Below are positions 8,957 to 16,761 of a stretch of DNA of 46,006 nt, in pieces (position 1 is the first letter of the stretch; every line of letters begins with the position of its first letter). The notes beneath the pieces were generated by a model, which was not told the DNA's origin, made no database searches, and worked only from the letters and a program-made list of their open reading frames with translations. The stretch is from Prochloron didemni P4-Papua_New_Guinea (GTDB lineage: Bacteria; Cyanobacteriota; Cyanobacteriia; Cyanobacteriales; Prochloraceae), in the NCBI GenBank assembly GCA_000252485.1, contig JH610998.1, positions 1 through 46,006 of the forward strand, in the 5' to 3' direction. Position numbers and translations under genes: made by a program.

Positions 8957-9391
8957 ATGTTTGATTTCGACCTGACTTTGCCGTTAATGGCATTGCAGTT
9001 TCTCCTGTTAGTAGCACTGTTAAATGCTATTTTCTACAAACCATTGACGAAAGTGCTGGAAGATCGGGATGATTACATTCTGAAGAATGAAAAGGAAGCA
9101 CGGGAACGGTTGGCTAAAGCTGAAGAATTGGCAACAAAATACGAACAGCAATTAGCAGAAGCTCGCAAACAGTCTGTAGAAGTGATTGCCAAAGCTCAGG
9201 CTGAAGCGAAGAAAATTGCCGATGCAGAAATTGCTGGGGCTCAACAAGAAGCGATCGCACAACGAGAAAAGGCGACGGAAGAAATAGCTAGTCAAAAGCA
9301 AGCAGCAATGCAAGCACTAGAACAACAAGTAGATGCTCTCAGTCGTCAGATTTGGGAAAAACTTGTTGGGCCAGGGTTAATACGTTACTAG
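8957..9391 (+). CDS. atpF2: ATP synthase F0 subunit b'
   Basis: A 144-aa peripheral-stalk subunit (cyanobacterial atpG). The N-terminal membrane helix is [20 protein letters not shown], followed by the conserved [14 protein letters not shown] turn and a long Ala/Glu/Lys/Gln coiled coil (about 45-135). It pairs with subunit b to form the heterodimeric stator found in phototrophs. ATG 8957. Its C-terminus, [10 protein letters not shown], is slightly unusual but the length is normal. An HIP1-like GCGATCGC lies within the gene. Confidence 0.95.
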   Translation: MFDFDLTLPLMALQFLLLVALLNAIFYKPLTKVLEDRDDYILKNEKEARERLAKAEELATKYEQQLAEARKQSVEVIAKAQAEAKKIADAEIAGAQQEAIAQREKATEEIASQKQAAMQALEQQVDALSRQIWEKLVGPGLIRY

Positions 9392-9501
9392 TCTAGTAAT
9401 GAACTATTAACTAAACAATTTTGTTATCAAAAGTAAGCACAATACAAGCGTCTAAATTTAGATTTGAGTAGAGTGTCTGGGGCATTTTAGATTAGGAGAT
9501 C

Positions 9502-10038
9502 ATGGATACTTTCTTCTTCTTAGCCAAGGAGGCTTACGAGAAAATGGGACAAGGTTTCGGTTTCAATTTTGATATTTTTGAAACTAATCTGATCAACTTG
9601 TCCATTTTATGTTTCGTCTTGATTTATTTCGGACGGAAATTGCTAGGAGAAACCCTCAGCGCCCGCAGCGAAAAAATTGCAGCAGCAATCAATGACGCTG
9701 AAGCACGCCAGAAGAAGGCGGCTGAAGCACTTGCAGATCAGCAGCAGAAGTTGGCTCAGGCTCAACAAGAGGCAGTCAACATTCGCAAGAAAGCGGAAGA
9801 AAATGCTGTGGCAGCGAAAGAGGCGATCGCAGCGAAAACAGCTCAGGATATCGAGCGGTTGAAAGAAACCGCTGCTGCTGACCTCAGTTCTCAACAGGAA
9901 CGGGCCATCGCCGAACTGAAACAGCGAGCTTGCGCTTTAGCTTTGGAGCGAGTTGAATCTCGTCTTCAGACTCGTCTAAACAAAAATGCGCAGAAAAAAT
10001 TAATTAACCGCAGCATTGCTCAGTTAGGAGGTAGCTAA
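9502..10038 (+). CDS. atpF: ATP synthase F0 subunit b
   Basis: A 178-aa peripheral-stalk subunit. After an amphipathic N-terminus ([20 protein letters not shown]), one membrane helix lies at about 30-50 ([20 protein letters not shown]), then a long helical region ending SIAQLGGS that contacts delta and F1. AGGAGA lies upstream of ATG 9502. Its TAA overlaps the ATG of the delta gene (TAATGA), typical of translational coupling. Confidence 0.95.
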   Translation: MDTFFFLAKEAYEKMGQGFGFNFDIFETNLINLSILCFVLIYFGRKLLGETLSARSEKIAAAINDAEARQKKAAEALADQQQKLAQAQQEAVNIRKKAEENAVAAKEAIAAKTAQDIERLKETAAADLSSQQERAIAELKQRACALALERVESRLQTRLNKNAQKKLINRSIAQLGGS

Positions 10039-10595
10039 TGAAAGCAGGAGTAGTCAGCGGTGAAATTGTTGAACCTTACGCACAAGCTTTAATGTCTCTG
10101 GCTCAAACCCATAACCTCACGGATGGGTTTGGTGAGCAGATTGGTTCTTTAGTTTCCTTGCTGGAAAATAGCGGAGATCTCAGGGATTTTATTGGCAATC
10201 CAGTCATTAAAGACGAGGATAAAAAGGCAGTGCTGCGGCAGATTGTTGGGGATGATGCTAATGCTTATCTGCTCAATTTTTTGCTACTGTTAGTTGATAA
10301 AAGACGCATTGTATTTCTCGAAGGAATTTGTCAAAAATACCTAGAACTATTGCGTCAGCTTAAGAAAACAGTTTTGGCGGAAGTTATTTCGGCAACGGAA
10401 CTAGATAAGTCCCAGCAGGATTCTGTAGCCAAAAAGGTTAAAGCTATGACCAAGGCTCAGGCAGTGGAACTGAAAACAAAAATTGACCCGGATTTAATTG
10501 GCGGGGTGATTGTGAAAGTCGGTTCTCAGGTACTGGATGCCAGTATCAGAGGGCAGCTACGGCGCATTAGCATTAGCTTAAATAGTGCGGCCTAG
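10038..10595 (+). CDS. atpH: ATP synthase F1 subunit delta
   Basis: A 185-aa OSCP/delta protein (cyanobacterial atpD) joining the stator stalk to the top of F1. The helical N-terminal domain begins [19 protein letters not shown], and the C-terminal signature is [20 protein letters not shown] followed by [12 protein letters not shown]. The start overlaps the b-subunit stop by one base. About 195 bp of repeats separate it from atpA. Confidence 0.95.
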   Translation: MKAGVVSGEIVEPYAQALMSLAQTHNLTDGFGEQIGSLVSLLENSGDLRDFIGNPVIKDEDKKAVLRQIVGDDANAYLLNFLLLLVDKRRIVFLEGICQKYLELLRQLKKTVLAEVISATELDKSQQDSVAKKVKAMTKAQAVELKTKIDPDLIGGVIVKVGSQVLDASIRGQLRRISISLNSAA

Positions 10596-10790
10596 TTATT
10601 TGTTGTTTGTTCTTTGTTCTTTGTTGTTTGTTCTTTGTTGTTTGTTTCTGGAGTCTTGTTCCTCTAACCAACACTTCGACTACGCTCAGTGCAGGCAACC
10701 AATAACCAACAACCAATAACCAACACTTCGACTACGCTCAGTGCAGGCAACCAATAACCAACAACCAATAACCAACAACCAATAACCAAA
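10596..10790 (+). repeat. Tandem-repeat spacer inside the atp operon
   Basis: A 195-bp insert of low-complexity sequence between delta and alpha: first TTGTTGTTTGTTCTTTG repeats (10605-10655), then two copies of a 52-bp unit beginning CAACACTTCGACTACGCTCA (10671 and 10723), then AACCAATAACC repeats ending at the base before ATG 10791. It forms the atpA leader and offers no Shine-Dalgarno-like sequence. No gene is present; a minus-strand frame here is only repeats. Confidence 0.75.
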
Positions 10791-12302
10791 ATGATTGCAA
10801 TCAAACCAGACGAAATTAGTAGCATTATTCGCCAGCAAATCGAAGCATACGACCAAAAGGTTCAGGTTTCTAACGTCGGTACGGTTCTTCAAGTAGGAGA
10901 CGGCATCGCTCGGATTTACGGCCTGGAACAAGCAATGGCTGGGGAGTTGCTGGAATTTGAAGACGGTACTGTAGGTATAGCACTGAATTTAGAAGAAGAT
11001 AACGTTGGTGCTGTACTGATGGGAGACGGTCGGGAAATTCAAGAGGGCAGCACCGTTAAGGCTACCGGGAAAATTGCCTCTATTCCTGTAGGTGAAGCAG
11101 CTATTGGTAGGGTAGTAGATGCTCTGGCTCGTCCTATTGACGGAAAAGGAGATATCAATACCAGCGAGACTCGCCTGTTAGAATCTATGGCTCCGGGAAT
11201 TATTGCCCGTCGCTCAGTTCACGAACCGATGCAAACCGGGATTACCGCTATTGACGCCATGATTCCTATCGGACGGGGTCAGCGGGAATTAATTATCGGC
11301 GATCGCCAAACTGGTAAGACTGCGGTGGCCATCGACACCATTATTAACCAGAAAGGGGAAGACGTAATTTGCGTCTACGTAGCCATCGGTCAGAAGGCTT
11401 CCAGTGTAGCTCAGGTTGTAGGTACTCTGGAGGAGAAAGGGGCAATGGACTACACCATTGTGGTGGCTGCTAATGCTAACGACCCAGCCACCCTGCAATA
11501 TTTGGCTCCTTACACCGGAGCAACTTTAGCTGAGTACTTCATGTACAAAGGCAAAGCTACCCTGGTAATTTACGACGACCTTTCCAAGCAAGCACAAGCA
11601 TATCGTCAGATGTCCTTGTTGCTCCGTCGTCCCCCGGGACGGGAAGCTTATCCTGGAGATGTATTCTACCTCCACTCCCGTTTATTAGAACGGGCAGCTA
11701 AGTTGAGCGACGAGTTGGGTGCTGGCAACATGACTGCTCTGCCCATCATCGAAACTCAGGCTGGTGACGTTTCTGCGTACATTCCCACCAACGTAATTTC
11801 CATTACTGACGGTCAGATTTTCCTTTCTTCCGACCTATTTAACGCTGGTTTCCGTCCGGCAATTAATGCGGGTATTTCCGTGTCTCGGGTAGGTTCTGCC
11901 GCTCAGACCAAGGCCATGAAGCAGGTTGCTGGTAAGCTGAAGTTGGAATTGGCTCAGTTTGCAGAATTAGAAGCTTTCGCTCAATTTGCCTCCGATTTGG
12001 ATCAGGCAACTCAGAATCAGTTGTCTCGCGGTCAGCGGTTGCGGGAACTGCTGAAACAGCCTCAGAATTCTCCCCTGTCAGTGCCAGAACAAGTGGCCCT
12101 GGTATATTCAGGTCTCAATGGCTATTTAGATGACATTGATTTGGAGAAAATCACTGAGTTTGCCGCAGGACTGCGAGAATACATCGGTACCAGCAAGCCC
12201 AAGTTTGGGGAAATTATCTCTACGGAGAAGAAACTGACTGAGGAAGCTGAGAACCTGCTCAAGGAAGCTATTGCAGAGTACAAGCAGAGTTTTGGAGCAT
12301 AG
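10791..12302 (+). CDS. atpA: ATP synthase F1 subunit alpha
   Basis: A 503-aa regulatory nucleotide-binding subunit of the alpha3beta3 hexamer. The N-terminus [20 protein letters not shown] is the normal cyanobacterial one and fixes the start at ATG 10791. Walker A is GDRQTGKT (170-177), followed by the catalytic-interface block [20 protein letters not shown] and the C-terminal helical domain. Length is canonical. No good ribosome-binding site lies between the repeat spacer and the ATG, so initiation may rely on a leaderless-like or unstructured context. Confidence 0.97.
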   Translation: MIAIKPDEISSIIRQQIEAYDQKVQVSNVGTVLQVGDGIARIYGLEQAMAGELLEFEDGTVGIALNLEEDNVGAVLMGDGREIQEGSTVKATGKIASIPVGEAAIGRVVDALARPIDGKGDINTSETRLLESMAPGIIARRSVHEPMQTGITAIDAMIPIGRGQRELIIGDRQTGKTAVAIDTIINQKGEDVICVYVAIGQKASSVAQVVGTLEEKGAMDYTIVVAANANDPATLQYLAPYTGATLAEYFMYKGKATLVIYDDLSKQAQAYRQMSLLLRRPPGREAYPGDVFYLHSRLLERAAKLSDELGAGNMTALPIIETQAGDVSAYIPTNVISITDGQIFLSSDLFNAGFRPAINAGISVSRVGSAAQTKAMKQVAGKLKLELAQFAELEAFAQFASDLDQATQNQLSRGQRLRELLKQPQNSPLSVPEQVALVYSGLNGYLDDIDLEKITEFAAGLREYIGTSKPKFGEIISTEKKLTEEAENLLKEAIAEYKQSFGA

Positions 12303-12310
12303 AGTTGTTT

Positions 12311-12358
12311 GTAGGGGGGACAGACAGTAAAAACTAACAACTTTACTGCGCCCCCTAC
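12311..12358 (+). repeat. Hairpin between atpA and the gamma gene
   Basis: GTAGGGGG (12311-12318) pairs with CCCCCTAC (12351-12358), with an inner CAGTAAA/TTTACTG pairing. It occupies most of the 86-bp gap. It may modulate the ratio of alpha to gamma or simply be a dispersed palindrome. Confidence 0.55.
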
Positions 12359-12388
12359 CGTTAAATTAGATAACTCACAGACAGAAAT

Positions 12389-13333
12389 ATGGCAAATCTA
12401 AAAGCGATTAGAGATCGCATTAAGTCGGTTAAGAATACGAAAAAGATTACCGAAGCAATGCGCCTGGTGGCAGCGGCTAAAGTACGTCGCGCCCAGGAAC
12501 AAGTAACTGCTACTCGCCCCTTTGCTGACAACTTAGCTAAGGTTCTCTACAGCTTGCAAAATCGCCTGCAGTTTGAAGACGTGAACCTGCCTTTGTTGAT
12601 GCAGCGAGAAGTTAAATGTGTTGGCTTGTTGGTTATTAGTGGCGATCGCGGTCTTTGCGGCGGCTACAACACCAATGTCATCCGTCGTGCGGAACAAAGG
12701 GCGAAGGAGTTAAAAGCAGAAGGAATAGATTATAAATTCGTCTTAGTGGGACGGAAAGCTACCCAGTACTTCGAGCGCAGAGACCAACCCATCGATAAGA
12801 GCTATATTGGTTTGGAGCAAATTCCTTCTTCCGCAGAAGCGGCGAGTATTGGGGACAAACTGCTGTCTTTGTTCTTATCGGAGACAGTAGACCGAGTGGA
12901 GTTAATCTACACTCGATTTGTCTCCTTGATTAGTTCTCGTCCAGTAATACAAACTTTACTCCCCCTCACACCTCAAGGGTTGGAAGTCAAGGACGACGAA
13001 ATCTTCCACTTAACTACTTCTGGTGGGGACTTCAAGGTTGAAAGGGAGAAAGTTACTTCTGAGGTGAAGAGTTTGCCCCAGGATATGATTTTCGAGCAAG
13101 ACCCAGTGCAAATTCTGGATGCTCTCTTGCCATTGTATTTGAACAATCAATTGTTGCGAGGGTTACAGGAGTCTGCGGCTAGCGAGTTAGCGGCGCGGAT
13201 GACTGCCATGAATAATGCTTCTGATAATGCTACCGAATTAATGGGTACTCTGACTTTGTCTTATAACAAAGCGCGACAAGCGTCCATTACTCAGGAACTG
13301 CTAGAAGTTGTTGCTGGTGCCAATGCGCTCTAA
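12389..13333 (+). CDS. atpG: ATP synthase F1 subunit gamma
   Basis: A 314-aa central-shaft subunit (cyanobacterial atpC). The N-terminal helix [20 protein letters not shown] and the C-terminal [20 protein letters not shown] are diagnostic. The length matches cyanobacterial gamma, which carries an inserted regulatory segment of about 35 residues relative to non-photosynthetic bacteria (here about 195-230). The paired cysteines of the plant redox switch are not seen, as expected in cyanobacteria. It is the last gene of the operon; beta and epsilon are normally elsewhere. Confidence 0.96.
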   Translation: MANLKAIRDRIKSVKNTKKITEAMRLVAAAKVRRAQEQVTATRPFADNLAKVLYSLQNRLQFEDVNLPLLMQREVKCVGLLVISGDRGLCGGYNTNVIRRAEQRAKELKAEGIDYKFVLVGRKATQYFERRDQPIDKSYIGLEQIPSSAEAASIGDKLLSLFLSETVDRVELIYTRFVSLISSRPVIQTLLPLTPQGLEVKDDEIFHLTTSGGDFKVEREKVTSEVKSLPQDMIFEQDPVQILDALLPLYLNNQLLRGLQESAASELAARMTAMNNASDNATELMGTLTLSYNKARQASITQELLEVVAGANAL

Positions 13334-13410
13334 GGTTTGTAGGGTGGGCATTGCCCACCACATCAGAGCAGTAGCAGCCCAGAGGGCTACCCCACAAAGA
13401 TATTAGGCAA
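13334..13410. repeat. Palindromic repeats after the atp operon
   Basis: GTAGGGTGGGCATTGCCCACCAC (13340-13362) is one copy of a dispersed palindrome (others near 15998, 16156, 23455, 26200, 39413 and 42884). It is followed by AGCAGCCCAGAGGGCTACCCCACA, a fragment shared with the interior of MITE-A. It could serve as an operon terminator hairpin, but there is no T-run. Confidence 0.6.
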
Positions 13411-13795
13411 TGTCCCTAACAGCGGGCATAGTTTGCTACTATCGATTGATAATTGCCGGTACAATAATTGCCAAACTAGCAGCTATGATGAGGCTAAATG
13501 CCAAATTAACCACCTGTTGGGAGGCTTTCTGGTATATTTCCACCTTGTCATTAGTTCGCAGCATCTCGTTTTTGAGTTCTTCAACGTCTTGAGTAAGGTG
13601 TTCGAGTAAAGATTCGATTCGATCTAAGGGGTCTGGATTGAGTTGTGTCATTTTAGATTTAATTTTTGAACTATCTACCTAGTAGTATAACCGCTGCTGG
13701 GTAAATTTTTTTCGTGCGATGTTAAAATTTATCACTTTTTTTTAGCAGATCGCTACAGCAGCCAAGCTAAAATAAGCCAGAACGAGAAAGGCGAT
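13411..13795. repeat. Direct repeat, left copy (about 385 bp)
   Basis: Closely matches 15481-15838, from CCCTAACAGCGGG to GCCAGAACGAGAAAGGCG. Each copy contains a minus-strand gene for a small membrane protein plus about 150 bp of its upstream region. The two copies bracket the NB-ARC gene at 13822-15192. The left copy is longer because of a few extra codons in the small gene. Confidence 0.8.
13439..13651 (-). CDS. Small coiled-coil tail-anchored membrane protein (copy 1)
   Basis: A 70-aa protein. Residues 1-48 are polar and helical with heptad-like spacing (LDRIESLLEHLTQDVEELKN, then EMLRTNDKVEIYQKAS); residues 49-68 are a single C-terminal membrane helix (LAFSLIIAASLAIIVPAII). A paralogue lies at 15507-15698. 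The gene points away from the NB-ARC gene, whose start is 171 bp from this one, so both probably share a promoter region. Conservation in two copies with mostly conservative changes supports a real gene. It could be a membrane effector or anchor; the function is not established. Confidence 0.65.
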   Translation of the reverse strand: MTQLNPDPLDRIESLLEHLTQDVEELKNEMLRTNDKVEIYQKASQQVVNLAFSLIIAASLAIIVPAIINR

Positions 13796-13821
13796 CGCCA
13801 GCTAATGTGAATACTCAGTAG

Positions 13822-15192
13822 ATGTTTCAAATATCAATGATGCAAAAAATGTTAGAGATTGCAGATGAAATAGTTTTCGCCAAGACAGGTAAACACCTGG
13901 ACGATTTGCAACAGGCGATTATCCGGGGAACTCTTCAAGGCAAACGGTACATTGACATCGCAGCAGAAAACAACTTTGCTGAAAAACACGTCAAAGACGC
14001 TGGGAGAAAATTATGGAAAATCTTGTCAGATATTTTGGAAGAAAACATTAGTAAATCGAATCTCAAGGCTACTTTTGAGAAGATTTACACCTATAACAGT
14101 CCGGATTCGGATGTGATTCAAGCTAATTTTAATAGTAATTATTTTAATAGTATCAACTTCTGTACAACGCCGTATCCTGACGGTATTATTCGTCGCTCCC
14201 AGCATGAACAACAAGTTCAAGCAAGAGAGGATTTAAACGAAGCACCTCGACGAGAAAATATTTACGGACGTATGGATGAATTAGAGGCACTAGAAAAAGA
14301 GATTTTGAAAACAGAATCTCCTCTAGTTACTTTATTGGGTGCGGGCGGGATTGGAAAAACTACCCTTGCAGTTAAGTTAGTAGCTGCAATTAAAAGTAAA
14401 TTTGATTTTATCATTTGGCGCAGTCTCAGCACTTTACCTACCTTAGAAGAAACAATCACAAATATTGTTGATTTTATTTCCCACCCAGAAACTACCGACA
14501 GGAACAACTTGGATTTATTAAAACATTATTTACGCAAGTACCGTTGTTTGATAATAATAGATGACGTGCAAACAATTTTCATGGAGGGAAAACTACCGGG
14601 AACTTACAAAAGCGGATATGAAAACTACGGCTCTTGGTTTAAAAATTTAGGTGAAGTATCTCATCGTAGTTGTTTGTTATTGTTGAGTAGAGAGGAACCA
14701 AGAGAAACGGCTTTATTATCGAATTGCTTTTCTTCAAGATTAAGTGGATTGGGAGTTTGCGCAAGAAAAATACTTAAAGAAAAAGGTTTATCTGGACAAA
14801 AGCAATGGGATAGGTTGATTGAGATTTACAAAGGCAATCCGTTATACTTGAAAATAGTAGCGAAAGCTATAGAAGATTTATTTAGTGGTGAAGTAAATGA
14901 TTTTCTTAACTACTCTCAATCCTTTTTAATTCACGATATCTATCTTATCTTGAAAGAACAGTTGCAACGTCTTTCACCATCCGAAATTAATCTAATCCAA
15001 TTATTAGCGGAGCAAAATAAAACTGTTTCTTTGACGGAACTAAAAAAAGTAAAATCAGTGGATTTAGTCAGAGATGTTGAATCTTTGAAGAGGCGCTCGC
15101 TTCTCGAAACTCAATCTTTGAACGGTGAAATATGGTTTCACTTAGATCCCTTGGTTAAGGAATTTGCAAAAGTCCAAGAAAACGATGTATAA
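13822..15192 (+). CDS. NB-ARC STAND ATPase with N-terminal HTH, no repeat sensor
   Basis: A 456-aa protein. Residues about 8-85 (MLEIADEIVFAKTGKHLDDL, then QQAIIRGTLQGKRYIDIAAE) match the helix-turn-helix-like N-terminus common on cyanobacterial vWA-MoxR-associated and NB-ARC proteins. The ATPase core has Walker A GAGGIGKTT (173-181), an IIWRSLS strand, Walker B CLIIIDDV (242-249), a sensor LLLLSREEPRE and a winged-helix-like C-terminus. Relatives usually continue into WD40 or TPR repeats; this one stops after the winged helix, so the sensor is missing or separate. STAND proteins are signal-dependent switches, often in antiphage defence. ATG 13822; Met7 is an alternative start. Confidence 0.75.
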   Translation: MFQISMMQKMLEIADEIVFAKTGKHLDDLQQAIIRGTLQGKRYIDIAAENNFAEKHVKDAGRKLWKILSDILEENISKSNLKATFEKIYTYNSPDSDVIQANFNSNYFNSINFCTTPYPDGIIRRSQHEQQVQAREDLNEAPRRENIYGRMDELEALEKEILKTESPLVTLLGAGGIGKTTLAVKLVAAIKSKFDFIIWRSLSTLPTLEETITNIVDFISHPETTDRNNLDLLKHYLRKYRCLIIIDDVQTIFMEGKLPGTYKSGYENYGSWFKNLGEVSHRSCLLLLSREEPRETALLSNCFSSRLSGLGVCARKILKEKGLSGQKQWDRLIEIYKGNPLYLKIVAKAIEDLFSGEVNDFLNYSQSFLIHDIYLILKEQLQRLSPSEINLIQLLAEQNKTVSLTELKKVKSVDLVRDVESLKRRSLLETQSLNGEIWFHLDPLVKEFAKVQENDV

Positions 15193-15480
15193 CTGCGATT
15201 GCCTAACTAGCGATCGCCAGCCGTTTTTTCACTACACGACTCTAGGCAATTAGTTCTATTTAAAACCGAAATCAATCTAACCCGAGTTCACGAAAAGATT
15301 AAACCATGAATTGAGTTCGCGAAAAACTCCCTAGTTCACAAACCCGGTTCGCCGTTCGCGGATTACTCGGTTTTTTCTTATCTTGAAATCATATATTATG
15401 GTTCTAGGGAAACTAAAAAAATGTACCAGTTCGCGTAGAAACAGTAGAGGGAAACTGCTGTTTAGATGAGGATTTCGCCG
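15193..15480. repeat. Spacer with GAGTTCRCGAAAA motifs
   Basis: No gene. GAGTTCACGAAAA (15284-15296) and GAGTTCGCGAAAA (15313-15325) are 29 bp apart, with related AGTTCACAAA near 15333 and CAGTTCGCGTAG near 15425. These may be iterated protein-binding sites or decayed repeats. CGGTTCGCCGTTCGCGG near 15346 is a possible hairpin, followed by a T-run that could end the NB-ARC message. Confidence 0.4.
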
Positions 15481-15838
15481 TCCCTAACAGCGGGTATAGT
15501 TTGCTACTATCGATTGATAATTGCCGGTACAATAATTGCCAAACTGGCAGCTATGATGAGGCTAAATGCCAAATTAATCATCTGTTGGGAGGCTTTCTGG
15601 TATATTTCCACCTTGTCATTAGTTCGCAGCATCTCGTTTTTGAGTTCTTCGAGTAAAGATTCGATTCGATCTAAGCGCTCTGGATTGAGTTGTGTCATTT
15701 TAGATTTAATTTGTACACTACTACCTAGCACTATAACAGCTGCTGGGTAAATTTTTTTCGTGCGATGTTAAAATTTATCACTTTTTTTTAGCAGATCGCT
15801 ACAGCAGCCAAGCTAAAATAAGCCAGAACGAGAAAGGC
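15481..15838. repeat. Direct repeat, right copy (about 358 bp)
   Basis: Second copy of the repeat at 13411-13795, ending at the same GAGAAAGGCG boundary. After this point the left copy continues into the NB-ARC gene, while this one runs into a repeat (GCTGCGAAGCAGATCCCTGC) and a methyltransferase-tail remnant. The arrangement suggests duplication of a promoter plus small-gene module, with loss or replacement of a downstream gene. Confidence 0.8.
15507..15698 (-). CDS. Small coiled-coil tail-anchored membrane protein (copy 2)
   Basis: A 63-aa paralogue of the 13439-13651 protein. It has the same C-terminal membrane helix (LAFSLIIAASLAIIVPAII) and the same LRTNDKVEIYQKASQQ segment, but seven residues of the coiled coil (HLTQDVE) are missing and VVN has become MIN. 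The start at ATG 15698 aligns with copy 1; an upstream extension to 15731 is not conserved. It has no STAND ATPase on its divergent side, only remnants, so it may be a left-over copy. Confidence 0.6.
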   Translation of the reverse strand: MTQLNPERLDRIESLLEELKNEMLRTNDKVEIYQKASQQMINLAFSLIIAASLAIIVPAIINR

Positions 15839-15883
15839 GCGCTGCGAAGCAGATCCCTGCGGGATCGCCTTTGCTGACCTGCA

Positions 15884-15934
15884 AATTTCGATACAACGCC
15901 TAACCAACCTTTAACTAAAGAAAGCATTCAGTAG
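15884..15934 (+). pseudogene. Remnant of a C5-methyltransferase C-terminus
   Basis: Seventeen codons reading NFDTTPNQPLTKESIQ-stop closely match the last residues of the methyltransferase at 18139-19467 (NFGTTPNQPLTKKVFS-stop, 19417-19467). Within the 12 aligned leading codons four differences are synonymous (ACC/ACG, CTA/TTA, ACA/ACT, AAG/AAA) and two are not, which suggests coding history rather than a random repeat. The rest of the second gene is gone. It lies 3' of the right direct repeat and 5' of the iscB element. Confidence 0.55.
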
Positions 15935-15996
15935 GGTGCTACGCCGACACCACAGTATCCAGAGTGTGTTCAAAAGTAGTCGAAGAGAGTTTTTTC

Positions 15997-16521
15997 GTAG
16001 GGTGGGCATTGCCCACCACAGCATCTATCACTATTAGGACTTACGCAAATAGCTCTCTTATTCCGGGTTTCTGACCTGGATAAAATGGCTCAAATCAAGA
16101 TTTTTAGAGAAACCCGGTTTCTGCGTAAGTTCTAACTATAATCAAAAGTTTTTTCGTAGGGTGGGCATTGCCCACCACAACATCTATAGCGCTTCGCACT
16201 GGTGTCGTTACATGATACATTTTAATACAACAACACTACAGCTACTGTATCACCTTTGTACAAAGCGAAAGGGGCATTTTTCTGCTCTTCGTCTTAATTG
16301 TTCATTGTTAATTGTTCATTGCTCATTGCTATATCACTATAATCAAAAGTAGTCTCCTCAGTCTTCTGACTGACTCCCTACAGTTACAATATTCTGAAAA
16401 AACTAGATCTTAAACCCAACTGGTTTTGACCGCACCCCACTATCCATAGTGTCTTACACCAAATTTTGCGTAAGTCCTGAGAGTTTGAGGTTCTCGGTAA
16501 TTTTCTTAGGGATTTTTTGGG
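15997..16521. repeat. Cluster of dispersed repeats before iscB
   Basis: No gene. In order: a GTAGGGTGGGCATTGCCCACC palindrome (about 15998); MITE-D at 16036-16133, with AGGACTTACGCA and TGCGTAAGTTCT ends and an inner CCGGGTTTCT/AGAAACCCGG pair; another GTAGGGTGGGC palindrome (16156); MITE-C in reverse at 16185-16333 (TATAGCGCTTCGC to TTGCTATA); a MITE-A right half ending TTTTGACCGCACCC near 16437; and a stray TTGCGTAAGTCCT near 16475. Nested copies suggest repeated insertion. Confidence 0.65.
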
Positions 16522-16752
16522 GTCAGCACCCCGCTCTGAAGAGGCGGGGCTTCGTGCCTCCCTCCTAGGATAGCTGACCAGTCTAAGTCCATTAGTGGAC
16601 TACGTTTTTTGAGTCACGACACCCACGAATGCGTCGCTAGTTCATGGCTCTGTCGCTTGTTGTTAAACAGCTTTACGAGGGGTAAGGCAGTGCAGCAAGC
16701 CTAACAAGCTCTTAAAACATTGACGAAGCGAACCAACCCTAGCAATAGGAGT
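16522..16752 (+). ncRNA. omega-RNA scaffold of the IscB system
   Basis: In IscB systems the guide RNA is encoded immediately upstream of the nuclease, guide first and scaffold second. Here the conserved block begins GTCAGCACCCCGC (16522). GTCAGC (16522-16527) pairs with GCTGAC (16572-16577) around an inner CCCCGC...GCGGGG hairpin. A highly conserved segment follows, including TGTCGCTTGTTGTTAAACAG and the CTTTACGAGGGGTAAGG hairpin. It runs to the ribosome-binding site of iscB and is almost identical to the orphan copy at 6889. The guide would be roughly the 15-20 bases before 16522. Scaffold limits are approximate. Confidence 0.75.
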
Positions 16753-16761
16753 ATTCACATT

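Noticed and set aside
10686-10931. 81-codon minus-strand frame with [12 protein letters not shown] repeats
   Set aside because: Encoded by the AACCAATAACC repeat array and the antisense of atpA.
13410-13592. Plus-strand frames over the direct repeats (also 15466-15750)
   Set aside because: They are antisense to the small membrane-protein genes, whose minus-strand reading has the better helix and coiled-coil pattern.
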